Source: an uncultured Campylobacter sp. (GTDB lineage: Bacteria; Campylobacterota; Campylobacteria; Campylobacterales; Campylobacteraceae). Taken from it: a DNA stretch of 5,731 nucleotides. The stretch is taken from positions 1 through 5,731 of the forward strand of contig CALHQN010000053.1 in assembly GCA_938036585.1 (NCBI GenBank). The letters run 5' to 3'. This document shows, piece after piece, positions 1 to 5,731 of the stretch; position 1 is the first letter of the stretch; the number at the start of each line of letters is the position of its first letter. The notes beneath the pieces were generated by a model. That model worked only from the letters and a program-made list of their open reading frames with translations, was not told the DNA's origin and ran no database searches. A program made the position numbers and the translations under genes.

Positions 1-52
1 TAGGGCTTTTAAAAAAATCAAAAAACTAAAAATAGGGGGGAAATTTGATAGA

Positions 53-128
53 TGGTGTCCTGCGTTGGATTCGAACCAACGACCCCCTCATTAAAAGTGA
101 GATGCTCTACCTACTGAGCTAGCAAGAC
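53..128 (-). tRNA. tRNA-Lys (anticodon TTT)
   Basis: Read on the minus strand, this folds as a full cloverleaf with an encoded CCA end. The acceptor stem is GTCTTGC/GCAGGAC with one G-T pair, the D stem is GCTC/GAGC, and the anticodon loop CTTTTAA carries TTT. The T stem GTTGG/CCAAC closes the loop TTCGAAT. It is the last tRNA of a Val-Asp-Lys cluster and lies only 11 nt after tRNA-Asp, so the two are surely co-transcribed. Downstream on the minus strand (1-52) the sequence has a run of six C and then T-rich stretches, with no clear terminator stem. Confidence 0.97.
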
Positions 129-139
129 ATCGTAAGAAG

Positions 140-216
140 TGGCGCGACGAATGGGGCTCGAACCCACGACCTCCGCCGTGACAGGGCGGCATTCTAACCA
201 GCTGAACTACCGTCGC
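140..216 (-). tRNA. tRNA-Asp (anticodon GTC)
   Basis: Minus-strand cloverleaf with encoded CCA. The acceptor stem GCGACGG/TCGTCGC has one G-T pair, the anticodon stem CCGCC/GGCGG is fully paired, and the loop CTGTCAC carries GTC. The T stem is GTGGG/CCCAT around TTCGAGC, and the discriminator base is G, as expected for aspartate. It is the middle gene of the Val-Asp-Lys cluster. Confidence 0.97.
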
Positions 217-255
217 ACCAAAAATCACACTCGCAGCGCAAGTGCTAAAGAAGTA

Positions 256-273
256 TGAAATCCAAGGATTTCA
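256..273 (-). repeat. Hairpin in the Val-Asp tRNA spacer
   Basis: A perfect inverted repeat (TGAAATCC, AA, GGATTTCA) begins 3 nt after the CCA end of tRNA-Val in the direction of transcription. In RNA it would form about 7 bp with a 4-nt loop. No U-run follows, so it is not a normal terminator. It may mark the 3' trailer for tRNA processing, which is inference. The rest of the 60-nt spacer shows no gene. Confidence 0.6.
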
Positions 274-276
274 AAA

Positions 277-352
277 TGGTGGTCGCTGTAGGGATCGAAC
301 CTGCGACATCCACCTTGTAAGGGTGGCGCTCTACCAGCTGAGCTAAGCGACC
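277..352 (-). tRNA. tRNA-Val (anticodon TAC)
   Basis: First tRNA of the cluster on the minus strand, with encoded CCA. The acceptor stem GGTCGCT/AGCGACC is perfect. The anticodon stem CCACC/GGTGG holds loop CTTACAA with TAC, the valine anticodon. The T stem GCAGG/CCTAC contains one C-A mismatch at pair 50:64, and the T loop is TTCGATC. All other stems are normal, so it is probably functional despite the mismatch. Confidence 0.96.
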
Positions 353-376
353 GTTTGGGTTTAAAAAAGAAATGTG

Positions 377-382
377 ATTATA
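377..382 (-). promoter_or_regulatory. -10 element of the tRNA-Val-Asp-Lys operon
   Basis: On the minus strand this reads TATAAT, a perfect sigma-70 -10 hexamer, 24 nt upstream of the tRNA-Val 5' end. No TTGACA-like -35 is visible, only AT-rich sequence, which is usual for Campylobacter vegetative promoters. The position fits transcription of the three tRNAs with a short leader. Confidence 0.65.
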
Positions 383-436
383 TATCCAATACGATTAATT
401 TTCACTTAAACAATGATGAAAAGACTGAAATTGTGC

Positions 437-442
437 TATACT
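437..442 (+). promoter_or_regulatory. -10 element for the lytic transglycosylase gene
   Basis: TATACT preceded by TGTGC resembles an extended -10 element 38 nt before the ATG at 481. It diverges from the tRNA operon promoter at 377-382, so the 353-480 gap acts as a divergent promoter region. No convincing -35 is seen. Confidence 0.5.
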
Positions 443-480
443 TGCGACATAAAATTTTATCAAAGGCTCGGTAAATTTAG

Positions 481-1068
481 ATGAAAAAGTTGCTTTTCGC
501 CCTGTTTTTGGCGCTTCAAGCCCCCGCTTACTCGCCGAACGAGATCGTAAACGCCATCGCCGCAGTAGCGCAAAACGAAGGGGTAAAGCCTGAAATTTTA
601 TACACTATCGTCAAAATCGAAAGCGACTTCGAGCCCTACACGATCTCCTTTTTGACAAACAAAGCAAACGCCGATTATTTCGCAAGCCTGCGCAATCAAA
701 ATATCCGCATCAAGACGAGCAACTATAGCCTAAATTCCAGCAAATGGGTCGTTACGATCATACCGGCAAACGAAATTTACGCCGTGCAGATCGCCAAGTA
801 CCTGTATGAGGACGGCTTTAGCATCGACGTAGGGCTCGGGCAGCTAAACGCCGTAAATTTCAGCCAAAATGAGATAGATTATATATTCAACCCTATGTAC
901 AACCTCACCAAATGCGCCAAAATCCTACGCAAATGCTGGAACGCTAAAGACAAAAATATCAAAGACACGATCGAGTGCTACAACTACGGCATGCGCAAAC
1001 GCTACTCAAACCCCTACTACAAGCGCTTTTACGAACATTACGAGAAATTTTTCGGCAAGCCCTATTAA
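481..1068 (+). CDS. Small exported lytic transglycosylase, VirB1/TrbN-like
   Basis: A 195-residue lysozyme-fold protein expected to cleave peptidoglycan in the periplasm. Residues 1-16 look like a Sec signal peptide (MKK, then a Leu/Ala/Phe-rich core, ending APA). SLT family marks follow in order: IVKIES at 43-48 with likely catalytic Glu47, DVGLGQLN at 116-123 (the usual GLMQIN block), NPMYNL at 137-142, and ECYNYG at 165-170 (the AYNAG-like block), then YSNPYYKRF. The long spacer between Glu47 and GLGQ, the 'AKYLYEDGFSIDVGLGQLN' wording and the final YSNPYYKRF stretch resemble the VirB1/TrbN-type specialised transglycosylases of secretion and conjugation systems more than housekeeping Slt or MltC. 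No secretion genes are nearby. An in-frame TAG at 478-480 directly precedes the ATG, fixing the start region; the ribosome site AAAGG (462-466) is rather distant at 14 nt. kdsA follows after 51 bp. The fold is well supported, the biological role is not. Confidence 0.85.
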   Translation: MKKLLFALFLALQAPAYSPNEIVNAIAAVAQNEGVKPEILYTIVKIESDFEPYTISFLTNKANADYFASLRNQNIRIKTSNYSLNSSKWVVTIIPANEIYAVQIAKYLYEDGFSIDVGLGQLNAVNFSQNEIDYIFNPMYNLTKCAKILRKCWNAKDKNIKDTIECYNYGMRKRYSNPYYKRFYEHYEKFFGKPY

Positions 1069-1086
1069 GAGTTAGTAAAATTTCGC

Positions 1087-2148
<1,062 letters not shown>

Positions 2149-2175
2149 AGCGGGCAGCTGTAAAATTTCAAATTA

Positions 2176-2216
2176 GGCTAGCGAGCTTAAAATTTTTCGC
2201 ACGCTAGCCGTTTTTT
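2176..2216 (+). terminator. Rho-independent terminator after kdsA
   Basis: GGCTAGCG (2176-2183) pairs perfectly with CGCTAGCC (2202-2209). The 18-nt loop has two further possible pairs, and a run of six T (2211-2216) follows one base after the stem. It lies 27 nt after the kdsA stop codon and ends the kdsA transcript. Confidence 0.9.
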
Positions 2217-2612
2217 CGCACTTTGCGCTAACAAATTTTATATTCACAAGGGCTTGCCTCAACCATAGCGAGTTCGTATCACGCGCTAAAATTTCAAACG
2301 TATCGCGCGGCTATAAAATTTAGCGTATTTGTAAAATTTTAAACTCCGCGCGCGCTTCATCAAACTTCGGGACTTCGATAAAATTTATGCAGCATAGGGC
2401 GATCGCCAGGCCGCGAGCGAGGCAGTTTCACTACGCTAAATTTAAAATTTTAAAAGCCTAGTGCGCATAATTTAGCCATAAATTTGCACCGAATTTCGCA
2501 GCCGACAAAGTAAAATTTAATGCAAATTTTACGCGCAAATTCCGGTTGTCCAAGCCGCCATTGCATGAGCCGCCGCCGCATAAAATTTAAGTCAAAATTA
2601 ATGGGGCGGGGA
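2217..2612. other. Non-coding stretch dense in AAATTT
   Basis: No reading frame in this stretch shows coding character. Between 2149 and 2648 I count 13 exact AAATTT hexamers (for example 2163, 2190, 2289, 2316, 2381, 2438, 2480, 2513, 2583), far above chance for this base composition. Their positions fall in all three reading phases and spacing is irregular (7-59 bp), unlike the phased array after serS. A 10-bp palindrome GGCGATCGCC is at 2398-2407, and CGCTAAA/TTTAGCG arms face each other at 2284-2290 and 2319-2325. I see no tRNA or known RNA fold. Confidence 0.6.
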
Positions 2613-2618
2613 TATAAT
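2613..2618 (+). promoter_or_regulatory. -10 element for the PH-domain gene
   Basis: A perfect TATAAT hexamer (within GGGGATATAATTC) lies 30 nt before the ATG at 2649. No good -35 is visible; upstream is AAAATTAATG-type sequence. The gene lies downstream of the kdsA terminator, so it needs its own promoter, and this is the obvious candidate. Confidence 0.7.
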
Positions 2619-2648
2619 TCAAGCCTAAAATTCTTTTAAAGGATATTT

Positions 2649-3086
2649 ATGGGTTACGTAGAGTCTAACCTTCTAAATGGCGAAAATGTAATTGCTAAAG
2701 CCAAAATTCACCGGGCGGTTTTTATCTCCGCTATCGTCATATTGATTCCCGCGATAGTTGGAATCATAAATAAAGATGATAGACTTTCATTCATATGCTT
2801 TGGCGGTTTTATAGCGGCGCTAATTCACGGGTTTATCGTTTTAAAAACAAACGAGCTTGCTATCACCAATCAGCGTATAATCGGCAAAAAGGGCCTTATT
2901 AGTCGCGAAACGGTCGAGCTAAAATATGAAAAAATCGAAAGCATATCCGTAATGCAGAGTATTTTGGGGAGAATTTTAAAATTCGGCACCATAGTGGTGC
3001 GAGGCACCGGCGGTACGGCGGTTAGCTTCCAATTTATCGCTAATCCCGTAGCGTTTAAAAACAGGGCGATGGAAAAGATCGGCTAG
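2649..3086 (+). CDS. Membrane-anchored bacterial PH-domain (bPH_2/DUF304) protein
   Basis: A 145-residue protein of the widespread YdbS/DUF304 group, whose biochemical role is not established. The N-terminal YVESNLLNGENVI (3-15) matches the family's usual 'sLlpGEkvi' opening. Two hydrophobic segments follow, about 23-40 and 47-65, probably a transmembrane hairpin. The PH-like domain runs from about 67 to 143 with family hallmarks ELAITNQRII (69-78), GLISRETVEL (82-91), YEKIESISVMQSILGRIL (93-110), FGTIVVRGTGGT (112-123) and a C-terminal IANPVAF (130-136). With both ends of the hairpin on the same side, the PH domain would face the cytoplasm. The start is supported by AAAGGA (2638-2643) 5 nt before the ATG. 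Codon use looks more AT-rich than kdsA or serS, which may mean a different history. It stands alone between non-coding stretches; no partner is suggested. Confidence 0.88.
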   Translation: MGYVESNLLNGENVIAKAKIHRAVFISAIVILIPAIVGIINKDDRLSFICFGGFIAALIHGFIVLKTNELAITNQRIIGKKGLISRETVELKYEKIESISVMQSILGRILKFGTIVVRGTGGTAVSFQFIANPVAFKNRAMEKIG

Positions 3087-3227
3087 ACTTTTTTCATATA
3101 TGAAATTTCAGCCAAATCATAAAATTTACGTCGCAAATTTTATCTATGCCGCGCCGGCTTTTAAAATTCCAAGCGATTTGCGCTTGTGCTGCGGCAGGCA
3201 TTTTATCTAAAATTTTGTTTTTGTCGC

Positions 3228-3233
3228 TATAAT
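3228..3233 (+). promoter_or_regulatory. -10 element for tRNA-Glu
   Basis: A perfect TATAAT preceded by T-rich sequence (TTTTGTTTTTGTCGC) lies 10 nt before the 5' end of the tRNA at 3244. This places the transcription start within a few bases of the mature tRNA and suggests the gene is actively transcribed. Confidence 0.75.
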
Positions 3234-3243
3234 GCGGCTTCTT

Positions 3244-3320
3244 GACCTTTTCGTCTAGTGGCTCAGGACGTTGCATTCTCAGTGCGAAAACGCGTGGTTC
3301 AAATCCCGCAAGGGTCGCCA
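3244..3320 (+). tRNA. tRNA-Glu (anticodon CTC), unusual T stem
   Basis: The cloverleaf is clear: acceptor GACCTTT/AAGGGTC with one T-G pair, TC linker, D stem GTCT/GGAC, anticodon stem TTGCA/TGCGA with loop TTCTCAG giving CTC, variable loop AAAC, discriminator G and encoded CCA. It matches bacterial tRNA-Glu position by position except in the T stem. There the 5' strand has six bases, GCGTGG (3292-3297), facing five, CCCGC (3305-3309). Pairing works only if T3295 is bulged, giving 77 nt instead of 76. The strong -10 just upstream argues for expression. It could be a functional isoacceptor reading GAG, a diverging extra copy, or, less likely, a sequencing error. Confidence 0.88.
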
Positions 3321-3684
3321 TCTGCTTCAAATTTTAGCTCGCCTGACCTTACCGTTTTGCTCCGTATGTTTTGCCGCACGCGCCCGGTAAGACGGCATTT
3401 ATTATCGGATTGTTTTGGCTTCGCTCCTTATGTTCTACCGCGCGGCGGGCATCCGACGTACAGCTTATTCTACGAAATTAAACACCGGTGCCCATGAGAC
3501 CGCACTTCGTGCCGCACACCCTCAAAGCGACTTGAAATTTATTCGCTAAATTTCAGGGCGTTCCGCCAACCGCCTCGTTTACGCGCCATACGCTTGTCTC
3601 AATAGGTATCTAGCGGCGGAATACCGCGTGAAACGGCGAGGTAAAAATTTTACGCAAATTTGAGTATTTAAAGCAAACTTTGGT
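3321..3684. other. Gene-poor spacer between tRNA-Glu and serS
   Basis: No convincing gene is seen; short frames here are interrupted, lack ribosome sites and resemble nothing I recognise. No GC-rich stem with a T-run follows the tRNA. Structures present: an imperfect direct repeat, 3355-3377 against 3419-3441 (18 of 23 bases alike by eye, offset 64 bp); inverted arms CTTACCG (3348-3354) and CGGTAAG (3385-3391); and the hairpin at 3531-3557. It may be decayed sequence or an undescribed RNA; neither is shown. Confidence 0.5.
3531..3557. repeat. AT-rich hairpin with AAATTT arms
   Basis: TGAAATTTA (3533-3541) and TAAATTTCA (3547-3555) are exact inverted arms around a 5-nt loop TTCGC, extendable by a G-T and a C-G pair to 11 bp. 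There is no following T-run, so terminator function is doubtful. It is built from two copies of the AAATTT word that is common throughout the window. Confidence 0.6.
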
Positions 3685-3690
3685 TAAAAT
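3685..3690 (+). promoter_or_regulatory. -10 element for serS
   Basis: TAAAAT, preceded by TTTGGT, lies 33 nt before the serS ATG in an AT-rich stretch (3652-3710). No clear -35 element or T-box leader is visible. Confidence 0.5.
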
Positions 3691-3723
3691 GTCGCAATTT
3701 AAATTACCAAAAAGAGGCAGAAA

Positions 3724-4974
3724 ATGATAAATTTAAAACTGATCGAGACGAATTTCGACGAATTTAATAAAAAACTAATCGCCAAAAAAGTCCCGCCGCA
3801 GACCCTGCAAACGCTGCTAGATGCCTACAACGAGCTAAAATCCAAAAAGAGCGATCTTGAAAACCTTCAAGCCGTGCAAAACGCAAAGAGCAAGGAGCTC
3901 GGTCTCGCTGCGCGCGAAGGCAAAGACGTAGGCGCGCTAAAATCTCAGCTTGAGGAAAACAAGCAAAATATCCAAAACCTAAGTGAGCTCGTAAACGAGC
4001 GCGAGCAGAGCCTAGAGGCGATCGCCGCGTGCGTACCGAATATCATCGACGACGACGTGCCGATCGGTGCGGACGAGAACGAAAACGTCTGTATCAAAAA
4101 GGTACTTGAGCCGCGCACGTTCGACTTCGCGCCCAAGCAGCACTTCGATCTCGGCGAGGCGCTGGGATGGCTTGATTTCGAGCGCGGCGTTAAACTCAGC
4201 GGCAGCCGCTTTACCGCGATCCGTGGGCTGGGCGCGAAACTGAATATGGCTCTCATCAACTACATGATAGAATTTAATAACTCGCGCGGTTTCGAGCTCG
4301 TAAATATGCCGTTTTTGGTGCGCGATCAGATCCTCTACGGCACGGGTCAGCTGCCTAAATTTAAAGACGACCTCTACCGCGTTGACGACGAGGAGCAAAA
4401 CCTCTACCTCATCCCTACGAGCGAGGTTACGGCGACGAATCTCTTTAACGATGAAATTTTACGCAGCGAGGAGCTGCCGATCAAGCTCACCAGCTACAGC
4501 CACTGCTTTCGCAAGGAAGCGGGCTCGGCGGGGCGCGATACGCGCGGCATGATCCGCCAGCACCAGTTCGAAAAGGTCGAGCTCGTCGCCATCACGCGCC
4601 CCGAAGATAGCGCAAAGATGCTTGAGGAGATGATTTCGTGCGCGAGCGATCTGCTAGCTAGCCTTGGCCTTCCGCACAGACACATGCTGCTTTGCAGCGG
4701 CGATCTGGGCTTTAGCGCCGCAAAGACCGTGGATTTGGAGGTTTGGCTACCGGGGCAGAACCAATACCGAGAGATCAGCTCGATCAGCAACTGTTGCGAT
4801 TTCCAGGCGCGCAGAGCCAAGATCCGCTTCAAAGACGGCAAGAAAAACAGCCTCGTCCACACGCTAAACGGCTCCTCGCTCGCAGTCGGCCGCACACTGA
4901 TCGCGGTGATGGAAAACCACCAGCGCAAAGACGGCAGAATCGAAATTCCGCGCGTTTTAGAAAAATATATGTAG
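3724..4974 (+). CDS. serS: Seryl-tRNA synthetase
   Basis: Class II aminoacyl-tRNA synthetase that activates serine with ATP and charges tRNA-Ser (and tRNA-Sec where present) in the cytoplasm. The N-terminal part, about residues 1-105, is a long helical hairpin (Lys/Glu/Leu/Gln heptad-like sequence, for example 27-55 and 68-98) that grips the long variable arm of tRNA-Ser. The catalytic core follows: the TSE serine-binding loop at 232-234, motif 2 at about 262-286 ([14 protein letters not shown] then RQHQFEKVE), and motif 3 at about 383-398 ([16 protein letters not shown]) with Arg390. EISSISNC and [10 protein letters not shown] lie between them. Length 416 is normal and nothing is missing. 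The start is supported by AGAGG (3713-3717) 6 nt before the ATG and by the [12 protein letters not shown] opening. The following frame starts 7 nt after the stop without a terminator, so they are probably co-transcribed. Confidence 0.99.
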   Translation: MINLKLIETNFDEFNKKLIAKKVPPQTLQTLLDAYNELKSKKSDLENLQAVQNAKSKELGLAAREGKDVGALKSQLEENKQNIQNLSELVNEREQSLEAIAACVPNIIDDDVPIGADENENVCIKKVLEPRTFDFAPKQHFDLGEALGWLDFERGVKLSGSRFTAIRGLGAKLNMALINYMIEFNNSRGFELVNMPFLVRDQILYGTGQLPKFKDDLYRVDDEEQNLYLIPTSEVTATNLFNDEILRSEELPIKLTSYSHCFRKEAGSAGRDTRGMIRQHQFEKVELVAITRPEDSAKMLEEMISCASDLLASLGLPHRHMLLCSGDLGFSAAKTVDLEVWLPGQNQYREISSISNCCDFQARRAKIRFKDGKKNSLVHTLNGSSLAVGRTLIAVMENHQRKDGRIEIPRVLEKYM

Positions 4975-4981
4975 GCGACCC

Positions 4982-5722
4982 GTGCAAAAGCCCTACAAAA
5001 ACTCAAATTTTAATGCCCGATTCGCAGCTGCGGGATTTTGCGCGGCGGAATTTCGCGGGAGCGGCGTTAAATTTTATCCTTACGGCGCAGAGCCTAGGGT
5101 GCACCATGCCGCGCTTCGCGGTTTTAAATTTTGCAATGAAACGCTTTGTCATACGCGACAAATTCGGCAATCACGGCACTCGCATTTTAAATTTCGCGAC
5201 GAGAAATTTCGTGATGCAAATTTTGCGACCTACGGAACAGAATTTTTAAAGACAAACTTTCGCGGCATGGAATTCTGCAAGTCGAAATTTAGGGCACGCG
5301 GCATTAAATTTTACAAAGCAAGATTGCGCGAAACGGCTTTTTTAGCTCGCGCTGCGAAATTTTATGCGGCTAAATTTCACGATACGAAATTTAGCGAGAT
5401 GAAGTTCCGGACGCCAAATTTAGAACTTAAAATGAAATTTAACGTAGCAAAATTCGACTGGGTAAAATTTCGTAGCGGCACGCTTTTCAAATTTGCCGCC
5501 GCAAAAGGGCTGCGACGCAGTCCTAGTCTTTGCGCCGCTGCGCCTTTTAAATTTACTGCGCTGCAAAACGCAGGATTTTTTGCAACAAAATTTGGCGAAG
5601 CGGAATTTTGCGACGTAAAATTTCATAAAGAAAGATTGCGACGCGCAAGATTTTACGGCGCAGAATTTGCGGCGAAGGACGAGAAATTTTGCAGCATGAA
5701 ACGGCGCGGAGCGAGCGCGTGA
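4982..5722 (+). CDS. Phe/Lys-rich pentapeptide-repeat-like protein, uncharacterised
   Basis: A 246-residue open frame starting with GTG 7 nt after serS; AGG at 4973-4975, inside the serS end, is a weak ribosome site. I count 36 Phe. Phe (or Leu) recurs every five residues with Lys, Glu, Asn or Arg before it, as in AKFHD-TKFSE-MKFRT (about 131-144), VKF163, and EFCD-VKFHK-ERLRR-ARFYG-AEF (208-229). This fits the A(D/N)LXX pentapeptide pattern with Phe at the centre. Some steps are seven residues (to Phe31, 88, 110, 127). In DNA nearly every AAATTT or GAATTT begins at position 2 modulo 3, spaced 15 or 21 bp, strong evidence for selection in this frame or for tandem growth in it. Block 1 is about 10-31, block 2 71-163, block 3 204-236; residues 32-70 are degenerate. 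No signal peptide or membrane segment is seen. The protein is very basic, unlike typical pentapeptide proteins. Function unknown; it may be a decaying or newly formed gene. Confidence 0.6.
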   Translation: MQKPYKNSNFNARFAAAGFCAAEFRGSGVKFYPYGAEPRVHHAALRGFKFCNETLCHTRQIRQSRHSHFKFRDEKFRDANFATYGTEFLKTNFRGMEFCKSKFRARGIKFYKARLRETAFLARAAKFYAAKFHDTKFSEMKFRTPNLELKMKFNVAKFDWVKFRSGTLFKFAAAKGLRRSPSLCAAAPFKFTALQNAGFFATKFGEAEFCDVKFHKERLRRARFYGAEFAAKDEKFCSMKRRGASA

Positions 5723-5731
5723 AGATCGCAC
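5719..5731 (+). CDS. Start of a further gene, truncated by the window
   Basis: GTG at 5719 opens a frame reading MKIA, overlapping the TGA of the preceding frame as GTGA. GGAG at 5708-5711 lies 7 nt upstream, a good ribosome site. The overlap suggests translational coupling with the repeat gene. Only four codons are visible, so the product cannot be named. Confidence 0.5.

Noticed and set aside
36..41. Run of six G as a phase-variable tract
   Set aside because: Campylobacter phase-variable tracts are usually eight or more G and lie in or near a gene; this one is short and downstream of the tRNA-Lys end.
2217..2612. Remnant of a second AAATTT pentapeptide gene
   Set aside because: The AAATTT positions fall in all three phases with irregular spacing and frequent stops, so no decayed version of the same coding pattern can be supported.
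3148..3162. Mini terminator after the PH-domain gene (GCCG-CGC-CGGC then TTTT)
   Set aside because: Only 4 bp of stem and a T-run of four followed by AAAA; too weak to call. The palindrome TTTCATATATGAAA at 3092-3105 is AT-only and no better.
3258..3497. Plus-strand open frame of 79 codons
   Set aside because: It starts inside tRNA-Glu, has no ribosome site and shows no recognisable protein family.
4743..5012. Frame overlapping the end of serS
   Set aside because: This part is the serS sequence read in another frame. Only its continuation from 5013 to 5249 has pentad character, which is treated as a finding.
4982..5722. CRISPR or satellite array, suggested by regular AAATTT spacing
   Set aside because: The repeated unit is only about 6 bp, the intervening sequence is 9-15 bp, and the phase follows codons; it does not resemble CRISPR repeats and spacers.

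Overview
The window looks like a chromosomal segment of a Campylobacter species. KdsA and SerS read like their Campylobacterales counterparts, ribosome binding sites are the AAGGA type, promoters show a -10 hexamer with poor -35 elements, and the hexamer AAATTT is very frequent. GC is higher than in C. jejuni, which points to an oral or non-thermophilic species of the C. gracilis/C. rectus/C. showae kind. That species guess is inference; the genus call is firmer.

Layout: (1) 53-352, minus strand, a tRNA cluster transcribed in the order Val(TAC)-Asp(GTC)-Lys(TTT). (2) 353-480, a divergent promoter region. (3) 481-1068, plus strand, a small exported lytic transglycosylase of the VirB1/TrbN type. 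(4) 1120-2148, kdsA (Kdo-8-phosphate synthase) carrying a low-complexity insert of about 75-80 residues, followed by a clear rho-independent terminator at 2176-2216. (5) 2217-2612, non-coding DNA dense in AAATTT. (6) 2649-3086, a small membrane-anchored bacterial PH-domain protein. (7) 3244-3320, tRNA-Glu(CTC) with one extra nucleotide in its T stem. (8) 3321-3684, about 360 bp without a convincing gene. (9) 3724-4974, serS. (10) 4982-5722, an unusual Phe/Lys-rich pentapeptide-repeat-like reading frame whose DNA is a 15-bp periodic array of AAATTT, overlapping by GTGA the start of a further gene that runs off the window.

Functional themes are envelope biogenesis (peptidoglycan cleavage, LPS Kdo synthesis, a membrane PH protein) and translation (four tRNAs and SerRS). 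There is no defence system, CRISPR array, transposase or integrase here. The unexpected elements are the in-frame insert in KdsA, the odd tRNA-Glu, and the AAATTT-built repeat gene after serS.
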